Assembly: GCA_964020085.1 (NCBI GenBank)
Contig: OZ026601.1
Location: 16,068,530-16,132,529, forward strand
Length of the DNA stretch: 64,000 nucleotides
Source: Micromussa lordhowensis
Lineage: Eukaryota > Cnidaria > Anthozoa > Scleractinia > Lobophylliidae
Direction: 5' to 3'
Below are positions 31,671 to 44,087 of the stretch, piece by piece. Below the pieces are notes generated by a model, which saw nothing but the letters and a program-made list of their open reading frames with translations, had not been told where the DNA came from and searched no databases. The position numbers were made by a program, and so were the translations under genes. Every line of letters begins with the position of its first letter. The stretch's first letter is position 1.

Positions 31671-32019
31671 TGGTGCGGCGTTTCAGAACATGACCGCAAC
31701 AAAAACATGTATTCCAAATTATCCCGAATTTGTGCGAGCTGTGTTTCTCTCAGTCCTCCTGGGACGCCAAATTAGAATGAAAAGTATTGAAGAAATATCC
31801 ATTGTTCATAGCTTTCCTACAGTTCTAAACTTCGTCGTTTGTAGCGGCTTGGACAGTAGCCATGGTACGAACTTTTTCTTGTGTCAATGATGCCAGGCTG
31901 AAAAATATACTGACAGGAGAAATACATCACTTCCCTTTCTCACCCAAGTCAACTAACCAAAAACTCTGTATAATCATCCTTTTCCGCGTCTGTTGAAAAG
32001 ATGTTTTACTCAAATAAAT

Positions 32020-33030
32020 TCTATCAAGGCTTGGCTACTATTGGAACTTAACTTAATCTTCATGTCTCCGGAAAATCTGTTGTATTTTTTTCGTGTGAGG
32101 TGAAAACGTGTTTGACTCAAATAAATAAGGCTGACTGTTGGTGAAACTTGTGTTTTACTTAAGCTTCATTTCTCCGGGAAATCCGTGAAATCCGTTTTCT
32201 CCGTGTGTGGTGAACAGTTGTTTGAGAGAAATGAATTGCACGAAGGACCGTAGGGCAAAATGAACAGATATCCGCTAAATCCGGAAAATCCATTTTTTTC
32301 TACAGCAAGATTAATGAAAGATTGATGCATGATAACTTGCAGGATGAACTGATTGACAATATTTACTAATTTATTATATAAGATACTTACAGTAAATAAG
32401 AGAAGTATTATATTAAATTAATATTGATATATTCATATTTCTGGGAAATCCGGAAAATCCGTCTTTTCCGTTCTCTTATTTTAAAGTTTGTCAGTCAGCA
32501 GTCACTCACTTCTGTAAGTTTGTTCATTAGCAATTCATGTCTCCGGGAAATCCGTGAAATCCGTCTTTTCCGTCCTCTTTTTTAAAGTTTGTCAGTCAGC
32601 AGTCAGTCATTTCTGTAAGTTTGATCATTAACCATTCATGTCTTCAAGTTCTCTGGGCTTAATATATTCCATATTGTCAATCAATTTATCCTGCAAGTTG
32701 TCATGCATCAACCTTTCATTAATCTTGCTGTGGAAAAGACAGATTTTCTGGATTTAGCGGATATCTGTTCATTTTGCCCTACGCAGTTTAGAAACAGGGG
32801 AGTGACTCCTTAGTTTGGTTTTGATTTAGCCCTTACATAAGATAGAAGAGTGAATTTCCAAGTGAACTGTTATATTTCTTGAACTTGCGTTAGTCGATTT
32901 CTTCAGTTGTTAGTTTATTCTGTAGGGCGGATTTTCCGGATTTGGCGGATATCTGTTCATTTCACTCTACGCCGTGTAGAAACAGGGGAGTGATTTCTTA
33001 GCTTGGTCTTGATTAAGCCCGCAAAATCAT
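32020..33030. repeat. Compound repeat with 113-bp inverted arms and TCCGGGAAATCCG words
   Basis: Arms at 32250-32362 and 32671-32782 are inverted copies, from GTAGGGCAAAATGAAC to GATTGACAATAT. Between and beside them TCCGGGAAATCCGTGAAATCC-type words recur (near 32070, 32178, 32450, 32540). A third partial copy of the outer end lies at 32920-33010. A foldback transposon or nested MITEs would explain it. No coding sequence found. Confidence 0.7.
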
Positions 33031-34530
33031 TTAACCGAAACAGGTTCACTCGTCTGTGAAAAAGATGCGCTGATTTTCAAATCGACCGGGATTTTAATGC
33101 TTTAATGGACATAGTGTTCCCATACTATGACAAGAACGTTTTGCGGCTTTTCGGTCCTATAGTTCTCGACAAATTTCTCATTATGTTCAAGCACAGACAG
33201 CTTAAAGCAACTCGAACAGCAATAATACCCTAATAGCACATTGATTGAAGTAAAAAAATCGCCGCAGTCAAATCATTTTTTCGATACAGCAGTAAGTCCA
33301 AATGCAAAAGGAACTAAACTTTTGGGAAAGCAGGTTTTTTTTTTTGGTTTTAAGCATCTTTGGCATCACTGACAAAGAAGGAACTAAGTTTTGGGAAAAC
33401 CTTCAAGGCTAATAACATCTCTTCATACAGTATAGGAACAAGCGTGCCTTTCCATGGCCGTTCCTCTTACGAGGAACGTTTTTTCGGAAAAACGTCCAGA
33501 TTGATTTGTAGATTTTAGCAAAAGACGCGAGAATGAGCTTGTTAGCTTTTTCCTCCATTAAACTACCAAGAGATCTAGTTTTAGAAAGATTTTCGCAGTA
33601 CTTAGTACTATTTTAAGGCTTAAAAAAAAGGGAACTGATTTTTTGGGGAATGATTATTATTATTATTATTTTATCTACTGAGTCAACCAGATGGTGATGA
33701 GATATGGGTGGTGGGATATTATGGGATTCAGTGCTAAAACTATCTTAGGTTGAGAGAGTAAGTGACAATTAGTCATAAAAGAAAGGTATAAAATGGGCCA
33801 GGTTGGAATAAAGGAATAAAATGTTCTACAAGTTTCCATATCACTGGGCTGGAGGGAAAGACAGGCTCACCAGTCAGTGTTTTTTTTATAACACCTTTTA
33901 CATTATCTTATGAACACTAAGGAGGGTCCTTGTAATGGCTGGCTGCAAAGGGCCCATCGATCCATAAAAAGGAGAAACAATTATCTTATGATAAAATACA
34001 TGCAAGAAATCATCAGAAGAAAACAATAATAGAACTAAGGTATCGTAAAATCCCAGATCAAGGACTAAGGCCTTAACCTCTGCCTTTTGCTTTAGCAAAT
34101 CATTGACTTGCCGTACTGGCCAAAAGGCAGGGTTCGATTGTACTAACAAATATTCTGTATAATTGAAGTTTATATGCAGGAGCATAATTACATGTACTTT
34201 GCAAACCGGATAGTAGCGTGCCTCATACAATGGCATGTTTACCTTATTACCTTATCCTCTCTCTGTAGTATGATTGTACATGATATCCAAAAAGGAGGGG
34301 GATTTTGACACTTCTGAAGGGTATTTTCACCACCCTGACACTTCACCAGGGTAGTGATTTTTATACTTTATAGCATTTACAATGCCCTTTGGGTGGATAA
34401 TTTGACGATGTTTTACATACTAAGTAAAATATTAAAGTCCCTTACCTACCCCCTCCTCTGCCCACCTCCCCCCCCCTCCCCCAAACATTAATAGGTGTAT
34501 AATTTGCATGTTACATTGATTAGAACTCAC
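33031..34530. other. Intergenic sequence
   Basis: AT-rich with an (ATT)n tract near 33655-33670 and a poly-C/T stretch near 34450-34482. A minus-strand open region at 34236-33898 has no domain or splice support, so I leave it uncalled. Confidence 0.35.
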
Positions 34531-34870
34531 ACTGCACTGGTATTTGTAAACTTTTCTTGTCAGTGGTTTCTTCCGCGGTGGCGGCAGTGGCGGGTCATGG
34601 TCATTCAAATGACTCAAAATGTTACGGGCCTCATTGGACATCTTCATCTTTATCAAGTCCATTGACATCACTGTGCGAGTTGGCGTTATCGACTCGTTGA
34701 CGTTTGAGATGCCATGGAAATGGCAAACAAGATTTTCCATTAAACCGAGAAAGTGCCTTCTTTGTGTCAATCCAATATCTTTTGCCACTTTCTTCTCTTG
34801 GCGAAATTGAGCAACGAGATCTTTCGGATCGTATCCACTTTCATAATGGAAATACATAATTCTCGAAGGG
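34531..34870 (-). CDS. Unknown gene, single exon
   Basis: Acceptor GTTTTCAG|CCC at 34870 and a strong donor AGT|GTGAGT at 34531 enclose an open exon with protein-like composition: YDPKDLVAQFRQEKKVAKDI, RRHFLGLMENLVCHFHGI and a C-terminal PPLPPPRKKPL proline stretch. No domain recognised and no partner exons found nearby. Confidence 0.4.
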
Positions 34871-35961
34871 CTGAAAACAGCAGCGTTTACAAAGTGTAAT
34901 GGACCCTCGTTCCCAGTCCGTTGGTTAAAATATGTGTAATCAGGAGCTTCTGGTGTGATGCAAACATGATCATAGTCTCATCATCATCATTATTATTTAT
35001 TGTTTCTTTTTTTTTATACCTACTCATTCTTTCCAAATCAGGTATTTTACGTAGTACTTCCAGGTAACTGTACATACAATTTCTGAGGTTATGTTATGAA
35101 TATGAAAATGTACCGTGCATAAACTGCAATGCTTATATTTCATTTTTTAATTCCCTAAAGCGATATGTGATTACTTCAGAAGCTGAAAAGGGTTCCCGAT
35201 TCGTAGGCGTCACATCATGTAACAATAAAAAGTTGGCCAGCTAACATTTTAGCTGGACAAGAGCAATTCGTTTTGAAACCTCACTTGATTAAAGTAATTC
35301 GTCGTCGTCACTTAGGATAGTTATTGAAGCCAATTTCTTTACTTTCTTCTTGGGATGGGAGATTATTGATGTATATCTACGTAAAGTTACATGCAGCCTC
35401 CCATGACTAACCTATCGTGAAATGTCAAAGAAGGGTTAATTGAAGATGGAGGGAAAAGATTGCATGTCAATCCCAAACAGCTTCTGCTTAGCAAGTTTAA
35501 TAAGGCCCTTTTCCCTCATGGAATTTATTTAACATTCAATCATTCAACACTCTTTCGCATGTTCTTAGCAATGAAATAAAACCTCACTGCAACAATTTGA
35601 ATGCATCATTTTTAATAAAGAATATAACAGACAGCTCCATGAGCTAATATTGAACATCAAGAGAAAAACATCCTTTAATTTAAAATGAGCACAAGTGGTA
35701 ATAATATGAACACTGTCCACATGCTCATGTCTTGCAAAGTATAATGATTTTAAGAAAACCACCGGTTCGGTGTCACAATAAATGCCAACAATTAGTTAAC
35801 CTCTTCACTGAATATTCAAGAATATCTCTTTCAAGGAAAAACATTAAGAGACTTGAAAAGATCCAAAAAAAAACAGTCCTAACAAAAGATAAAGCGACTT
35901 TAAAACAGAGATGTGAACTTTACAATGTGGGCGCTTGCACATTCAGACACTAAAATTCATA
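34871..35961. other. Intergenic sequence
   Basis: No supported gene or recognised repeat. Confidence 0.35.
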
Positions 35962-36120
35962 GACCCTTTGCATAAATGGCGCCTAAATTTGAATGACAAT
36001 ACTTGATACATCCTTAGCCTCGGGCTCACGTTTTCAGACAAAGGATTTTTCACATGAAGGTGAGGCTTAGGATGTATAAGTATTGTTATTCAAATTTAGG
36101 CGCCATTTATGCCAAGGGTC
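35962..36120. mobile_element. MITE with long inverted arms and TA target duplication
   Basis: The left arm from GACCCTTTGCATAAATGGCG (35962) and the right arm ending at 36120 are inverted copies for about 60 bp, apart from small differences, around a core of about 40 bp. TA flanks both ends (35960-35961 and 36121-36122), as expected for Tc1/mariner-type target sites. Confidence 0.8.
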
Positions 36121-37005
36121 TATTGCTAGAAAGAAAATGAAAAGGACAAAGGAATCCATACATCATTCTAATAATACTCAGCTTATTGTAAGTGCCATTC
36201 AGAAACAGGTATGAAGAAAAACATTGAAAGGCAGAAAATACAGTACTGTCAATGTATAAAATGTTAAAAGCCATAAGAGTTCCTTTTGGCCTGTCAAATT
36301 AGTATCACTCCATATATTACTTCTTGGAGGAACACAGGCTTTAAAAAATAACATAACAATAAATGAAGGCTTTGTTTGAATAAACTCTGAAGTAAAATAT
36401 TTAACCTTCGCTTTTGTATTTTTGTTCTTGCTCAGCTACAAGAGGATACATTGCTACCTGCAGTTCCTCTTCTTTTCAGGAATGGACGATGTGTTTCCCA
36501 AATACTCATTGCGTAAAGCTTAAACTAGACTATTAATAAAATTATCATGGGGCGTGCAGCTTGGCTTTCTTTTTTTCCTTAGTCTAAGCTGAAAATAAAG
36601 TGTTTCCACAAGTTTTACCCCAAGGGGAGGGTCAATGTTATAGTACAGTTCCAGCTCAGAAAGCTGCGCATGCATGCAACACAGTTTAACAGTATTGTTG
36701 GTCTCTTGATACCAAAGAATAACTTTCACTTCACCGCGTCTTTCAATAATATCTTAGCCTCAGGTTACGTTTTATGCTGTAGTCAACCATTTTAAAATGA
36801 CTGAGAAATGCCAACTGCTTTAAATGATCACTGTGTAGGTGGATTTTTGCTTTCTTTTTCGGATTTTGTACTATTAGTTATATTGAAGACAGCAGAAAAT
36901 GCAGTCAAAGATGGATATCAACTTTCATGAAAAAAATGTAATTTGTAAGTCATTAGTACAAAGCAAAAAGAATAAAATTGTTAGTAGCATACCAGTTACT
37001 TAGGG

Positions 37006-39492
37006 TCATGACTGTAGCTGGCGATTGTTTAGCCGTCTTTCGTATTTCAGCCGATTAACTAGTTGTTCGATAGTAAATTTGTGAAGAAGGTCCTGCCCCT
37101 CGTTTTCTTTTTCAAGAAGTTTCTTGATGTGTGGCTTTGAGATGACTCCTCCCCTTACCATTACACCACACACTCGGAGAAGGAATTTCCTTTCCTCGTC
37201 GCTGAAAATGTTTCTGCTTAGGTAGCTGGGATTTGATGGCAGAACAACATCTGATGAGCTATCGGTACTTTTGTCAGCTGATGTTTCAAAAAAGCGACTC
37301 ATTTTATCACTAAGATTTTCTGTCTGTTCTGGGGGCTTACATGAAGGATTGCTGCTCGTGTTTCGCGCCTCGTCGTGCTTGGGATCTTTGAACTGCCATT
37401 CACTTCTAACCTTGTCACACACTCTCTTTGCATCTAAATGTTGCAGGGTGGGGTGCTCACTTATTTTATCCCTTACAACCTCCAGTGTAATTGACTTACT
37501 TTTTCTGTTATCAGAGAAGAGCTCCTTGAGAGCAGCCACCTCCTCCTCTTTCCATGACAGACGTTCCTTTCTCGAGCTTTCATGAAGCGAGTCATTGTCT
37601 TTGGTTACTGCTGATGTTTCCTGTTCTGGCACAGGCACTTTCTTCGATATTCTCATTATAGAGGCCAGGTTATTTGCTGCTTGGACGCACGCGTCTTCTT
37701 TTTGACGTAGACGATAGAACCGTTCTGCAGTGGTTCTCTTGTGACCCATAAGATCAGCTAGATCATCTTTCATTGTTTCGTGATCTTTATGTACCTTTGT
37801 TACTGTTGACTTCCGGAATATTGTTGAAGAAACATGTGCTTCCAACCCTGCCTTTTTCCAAGGAGCATTGATGGCAGTAGAGATTTGTCCAGACTCAAGT
37901 TTTGCTCCGCTCCAGGACAAAAACACAGGCATTGACTTGTCATCGTTGCTCTTGCTCTCTGAATTTGAAACTTGATGACGCACTTCACTGATGTAAACTT
38001 TAAGATATGAGAATAAAGTTGGAGATAGCACAACCCTGGCAGGACCTTGAGTGTCTGCAGTTTTGTGCTTGGTGACTTTTATCACCATGCTTCCTTGCTC
38101 GGCCTTCTTGGCTTTTTCAAACTCTCCAATCGTCATATTGGCCAAAACTCCAGATCGGTGGGCATTTGCAATTGTAATTTCTGTTAAAATAAAATCTCTT
38201 ATAAGCGTGTAAATCGACTGATTGATTTGTAAGGAGTTTGCTCCACTAAGTTGGCCAATGTAAGCAACTGCTTTCCGAGTTGATTCACTATTTTCAAACG
38301 TGGACACCATTGATGGTGTAACTAACTTCTCAAGATCTTCATTCTGCTTTTCTAAGTGACGGCGGTTACTGTCCTTTCGGTAGGACGATGACCATAGACG
38401 TGCTTTCTCTGCAACTTTCTGAACAATGACTGGATCAACTTGAATGCATTCTGGATTCTCTGTTAGAACGAAAGAGCAAAAGTTCCTCACACTTAAGTGA
38501 GCTTGTATTTTTCCTCTGCGTGATCTCTCAGAAATTTGTCACGAACCAGGGATTTGTTAAACAAAGATGACAAACGTTCCTCTGGATCAATTATGGAAAG
38601 GATCTTGCGTAACTGCGAGCAGTGCTGTTTTGCCATTTTCTGATCCCTCCTTCCACCATCCGTTGTTTGCAGCCACTGGCAAAACCGCTTAAAAATCTCT
38701 ACATTCTCCTTGTCTTCTTGGAATTCTTCAGTTTCTTCATTTTCAACTTCATGCTCATCATCTTCTTCGTCTTCGTATGGGCCTAGATGTAGTAGATCTT
38801 GAACAGACCCATCCTCCATACTTGCTTCCTCTGTTAATATGTTATTATACATCCTGGTATCGGATCAGAAATATTTTTTCCTCTGTTAAGTTGCTGAATG
38901 AGCCTTTACCTTTAACTCTGGGGTTGCCTTGTGTGGTGCGCGATGATTGCCAGGTCTTGAGGGAGCGGGCTTCTCGTAATAGTTGTTTGTAATCAGGAGA
39001 GCCTTTTTTTCTTTCTTTGTGAACTTGCTGAATATGATTTGCCAGGCGCTTAACAACTGAATTGCACCCATTTACAGGACACCTTCGATGTTGGTGATAA
39101 TCTTTTCTTTTTTTCTCCTGTACGGTTTTTCCAGGCGATTGCTCCACTTTCTTTTCACTGAATTTTGGAAGGAAGCTTTTCCTTAGTCCAAATCTGGAGG
39201 TGGCCTTCTTTGCCTTTTCCTTGGTCCATTTGTGGACATCTCTTAAGTGGCGTGGGAGGTGAATCACTTTTGATTTACAGCCGTTTAATGGGCAGCTGTG
39301 CGAAGCTCTTTGAACTCGCTTCTTTGACTTCTTTATCTTTGCACCATGTAAATCATCCTTATCTTCACTGTTGCTTTCCCAGCCAGTGCTAAAGGGATAT
39401 TCGTCACTGTCCACTGAACTACTTTCTTCTATACTAGCTGAATCGTATTCGTCACCTTTAATTTCATCACTAGAAACACGGACTTCAGCCAT
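37006..39492 (-). pseudogene. Crypton-like tyrosine recombinase gene, copy 2, broken
   Basis: Same domain order as the 0.2-4.9 kb gene. The 39492-38845 part starts MAEVRVSSDEIKGDEY and has two C..C..H..H fingers (CPLNGCKSK...HLRDVH and CPVNGCNSV...HIQQVH). The 38852-38493 part is the acidic linker and recombinase N-terminus. The 38490-37006 part (494 residues) has the catalytic set Arg112, Lys141, Arg226, His250, Tyr259 and SANT-like segments near 310-370 and 430-490. Two lesions separate the pieces: a 52-bp insertion between 12-bp direct repeats (38826-38889), and a small loss at about 38491, where the sister protein has some ten more residues. All catalytic residues survive, so the break may be recent. 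The two copies are clearly diverged paralogues. Confidence 0.75.
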
Positions 39493-42400
39493 CCAAGCAT
39501 TTCGGAGATCTTCTAGGTGGTGCGTGTTCTAGAGTTTGAAAGACAATAAGCACTTGTTAATATCTTGTTTACAAGGAAAGAACACTTGCTATTGAAGTAA
39601 AAGTCTCACAAAAATTGAAGGACGCTGACACGAAAATTTTTCAGTAGATATATATATGTATACATTTTAATTTTTACTGCAATCAGATAATGAGTTACTT
39701 TTGTCAGAAAAAATAAATTGGGGGTCACCGACTTCGTTTCAGAGATAAAGCGCGTGGAAACCTACTGAAAAATTGGCGCATGTAATTCATTATGGTCTAA
39801 TGGGGTTTATAGTTAAAATATCGAAGGTGAGGCAACAGAGGCAAACGATCTTAGTCGTATTTCATAGAAGTTGGTCTGTTGCGTAAATAATTCGAAATGT
39901 CGCCATCTTTGTCACAAAACTTAGCCTTTCAAGAGGCATTCAAAACTGCAGCACAGATAAACAAAGAGCTTAAAAGAACGTAATTTGATGGCGCATTTTG
40001 CAAAACATTCAACTTTCTAATTGACGGATTTTTTTCCATTTTTTCGTTGAACGAAGAAAATCGGTAGAAAATAATGACCCATCAAAAGAAAAACAGGGGT
40101 CGCCAAACGTCCAAAATCATTAAACCAAGGCAAAGCTATAGCAATGGCCATCTGCCCTATCATCTCTTCATTTTATTACTTAGCGCGCGTTCGATGCATG
40201 ATGTAGAGTGTGAATTTGCGTGCCTAGTAAGAAACAAAAATCCGTACGCGCGCTGTTTTCAAGGAAACCCCCACAAAGCTTACATCAGTAGAAAGGCTGC
40301 AAAATTTTGAATTTGATAAAATTATATTGTTTTGCTCACTACTTTCCTAAGGCGGCAGAAGTCGTCAACGCCAAAACGACCGACTGAAATTCAGAATTAA
40401 TCGGGTATCAAATTCGATCGTTGATGCAAAACAACTGTGCAGTGTTAATCACAAAGCACTAATCTCTCAAAGGGTGTCAGCATTTTTTTATGTTATTAGT
40501 CATCTCTTTATAGATCTCTCCATGATTGTTAGAGGTCACCATGAGAAAAGTATTTGAAATAAAAGAATTCGCCCTCACCATGGAAAACCGTCGATTCTAC
40601 ATACCCTATTAATTCACTTAAAGATTAGGTGCCCTCTAGAAAAACAAGTGCAAATTTCGCCTTCTAAAGATTTATAAACATGTCCTGCCTTCTCAGAGGG
40701 ACATGCCACTTAAAAAGCCACCAGCCAATGAAATAACAGAACCCCTAGTGTTCACAGTATGAATAGTTGAACTTCGCGTTAAAGCAATAGTGTTACAGTC
40801 ACGTTTTAGGCGCACACGTTTTAGGCCGGTGGTCAACAATAATCCACAAAACAGAAGGAAAGAAACTGAGGAGCAATTGCCGAAGCGTGAATACAAGAAG
40901 GCGCTCTTGACGGACATCAAATCTGAATTTGAAAGTATTTGATAAAGGATGTCTGGATTAAGCCGTTTGCCATAAAAAGGTTGCCGAGGAGTGGATATGA
41001 CACCTTGACGGTTTGTTAACTTTTAATAAAAAATCTTTTTTTCCCAATAACTCGCGCGCGTTTTAATATTTTATTTTCAAATTTATTTTATTTTCAATGT
41101 TACCTTAAATAATGAACATTAATTTGGTTGAAAAAATAAATGGCAAAAGTAGCCCTGCGAAGGTTTGGAGTAACCTTAACAGCTTTAAAAGTACTGTGAG
41201 AGCAGTGATGGATCTAGGGGAGGCACCTGCCCCCTCCCTCCTCATGGGCAAACATTTTTTTGGGACCCACTTTAATTTAAGGTCCTAAGGGCATTGAAAT
41301 TTTGTGCGCCCCACCTTGGAATGAAGTCTGGATTCACCACTGGCGAGTATATACATCTATGGCTAGGAGGGAGAAGTATATTAAATAGCGCATAAATTTT
41401 TTAATTTGCATGTGCATTGTACACTCACCTGTTCAACTAGTCTATGGCTAGGAGGGAGAAGTACATTAAATAGCGCATAAAACTTTTAATTTGCATGTGC
41501 ATTGTACACTCACCTGTTCAACTAGTCTTTTGTTTCCTGTAATAAGAGCAAATCCTCTTTAGCCATTTGTTGTTAGAAACCTAAAAATCAGGGCACACTG
41601 TGAGCAACATGTTTAAAACAAATAGAAGATGTATAATACAATTGTATCTGCCATATACTTCAGTATATATAAGCCATACTTGATTTCAAACAAAGAAATC
41701 CATACTTGTAAATAAATACAATGGTAGCCTATTTCCTTGATTACAAGCCAATAATGAAAACAGCAACAATAACAATTTGTGTCTGTTTACGGAAAGGATT
41801 CCCCCTTAAGGCTGGGATGACTGGCAATTACTGCCTTGACATATCTCAGGTTACTGAGTCTTCAACATTATGAATCTTCCAACTGTTCTGAGAGAACAAA
41901 CTATTGTTAAATATTTTTTTTAATAATAACATGGTTATGACAAGATAAAAGTAAAACGAGACTATTGTCCTGTAAGAATGCTTCTCCTAAACTGGCTTAA
42001 TGTGTTTTTTTCCTTTGTTCTACATTTTAAAACAAATTAAACCATTTTAAAACTATTTTGACATGGAATGCTTCATTGTCTGTAACTGGAAAGTGGGTAA
42101 AATTCATAATATCAATATATGTTTACAGAGAAATGCATGAGTATGACATTATCACTTAAAGTAAAAAGGCTGGTATTACAAGAAATGGAGAGACTTTTGA
42201 TGTCCAAGCTAAACAAAGATGTCTGAACTGTCAACAGCCTCCTATCTAATAGCATCTGATAAATATTAATAAAAATACTCTTGGGACCATCTTGCTGCAT
42301 TGTGTGTCTCATTGTGGCCAGCATATGCATATTAGATGATAATAAGTTGAAAACACTTAAATTGAGTGTTTTGTTTTGGTCTGAGCAAATGGGTATTGCA

Positions 42401-43595
42401 TAATGGATAGTTACTGAGTAATCATAACTTGAAAACACTTTCAGTCATAACAAATTACATTACCCTCTTCCCAGGAAATAGCATGAATATTTTTTTGCCC
42501 TTCTAAGCACAAAATACAACTTAAAAAACAAACCTGATGCAGAAGAAAAATGCATGACTAGTATTTGTTAATGATGAAGTTGTGATATATTTGAGAGTTA
42601 ATTTGCCAATATTATGAAACTATGATACCACATTAAAATAGCCAAATGTTTAGTGTACCAAGAAAGGATTACACTTCCAGATATACTAGTAAAAGAATGT
42701 GTATGAGACAGCTGAGTACTAGCCCGAGTTAACTGAAACTAAACCCAATGTAACTTCTTTGAAAATGTGGTTGAGATATCGATATTTTTTATAGATCTGA
42801 CTTGTATTCACTCTTCCAAATTTTACCAGGAATTTCAGGAAATGTGTGTTGTTTATAATAATAACAATAATAATAATAATAATGACGATAATACTAGCTA
42901 TAACAATAACAATAACAGTAAAAAGTGCACTTCAATCAGAAAAGATGATAAACATATAATGCTAAAATGAATAGAGTAGATTCTGATTTTCAGGACATGT
43001 TGAGTCAGTCAAATTTAAATTTATTCCCACAAGCGTTATATGTTTACAATGTTTCGAATGGCGGCTTGACCAAAGTTAAAGATCGATGTGTGTGGACAGA
43101 CATGAACAGAAATCAGAATCTACTGGATGTATAACACTACACAGACTGGGTCAGCTTAATTATCTTGTGGTAGATTCAAATGTTTCTCAGTGGAACCTAC
43201 TTATGGCAAAATACTAATCGCAAAACATACCTACACAAACTTTTTAAATGTGTATCCAATACTCCACTAGAACATCTGTAAGTGCAATCCATAAACACAT
43301 GTTTACTCACCTCAAAGCTTGGTCCAAGAACCCTTCAAATATGAGTCATGATGTGTCCCCATTGACGGAAATTTAGTTTCCGGGTCCTTCAGTCGTTTTG
43401 TGAAGATTATGTTCCATTTTGAAGGAAAAAAATTAACCTTCCGTTCATAATGTTGTTAATAAAGAAAAATGGAGGCCACGTTTGCGCACAATTCAGCGAT
43501 CAGTACGAACCGCTTAGTTGTATAAGCCACTTGGCTTTAAAATCGGAAAGTTTTCTAAGTACTTCTACTTCTGAGTAGCCAAATCCAGCCTCTCG
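39493..43595. other. Intergenic sequence
   Basis: About 4 kb with no supported gene. It holds an 85-bp tandem duplication (41356-41525) and an (AAT/AAC)n tract (about 42857-42918). Several short open stretches have no domain, splice or composition support. Confidence 0.4.
41356..41525. repeat. 85-bp tandem duplication
   Basis: The unit TCTATGGCTAGGAGGGAGAA... to ...TGTTCAACTAG occurs at 41356-41440 and 41441-41525, with only a few differences. Confidence 0.9.
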
Positions 43596-43660
43596 AATAG
43601 TAAACTATTCACAGCAATCTTACCCGCACTCCTATTGAGGTATGGAGGTCTGGCGGCCAC
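43596..43660 (-). repeat. Ngaro split direct repeat B2
   Basis: 65 bp matching B1 and marking the 3' end of the element, 147 bp beyond A2. Confidence 0.92.
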
Positions 43661-43806
43661 CTTCAGATGAAGATATACAGAACAGTAAGCACACTGACAA
43701 ATTGGGAGGAGAGGGAGGGTAAAGGAGATCCGAAGGTGGCTATTGGGAAGGAGTACAGGTTACAGTGTATAAAAGGAGATACATGTAGGAGACGCCTTAT
43801 AGAAAA

Positions 43807-43890
43807 TGCTTGAGTCTTCTATCGAAATGATAATGAATGCATTTGGGGAATACCTCTTATATTCGCTTGGGTTAGACCGCTGTAAATAGT
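43807..43890 (-). repeat. Ngaro split direct repeat A2
   Basis: 84 bp matching A1. It overlaps B1 by AATAGT, the expected junction in the circular intermediate. Confidence 0.92.
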
Positions 43891-43949
43891 AAACTATTCA
43901 CAGCGATCTTACCCGCACTCCTATTGAGGTATGGAGGTCTGACGGCCAC
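43885..43949 (-). repeat. Ngaro split direct repeat B1
   Basis: 65 bp containing CTCCTATTGAGGTATGGAGG. It lies directly after the recombinase gene in element orientation. Confidence 0.92.
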
Positions 43950-44087
43950 ACAGGAATAATACTAGAACACAAGGTACTACGAATAGCCAGCCCAGTAAGC
44001 ATACCCAGCCTCAAAAGAAAATCCCCAAAACTAAAACCCGAAAGAGGAAAAACGTCAAAGGGAAAAGGAAAAACTAAAGGGGAAACC

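Noticed and set aside
33898..34236. Minus-strand open stretch of 112 codons
   Set aside because: No splice sites, domain or recognised homology, and composition like the flanking sequence. Kept out of the gene list.
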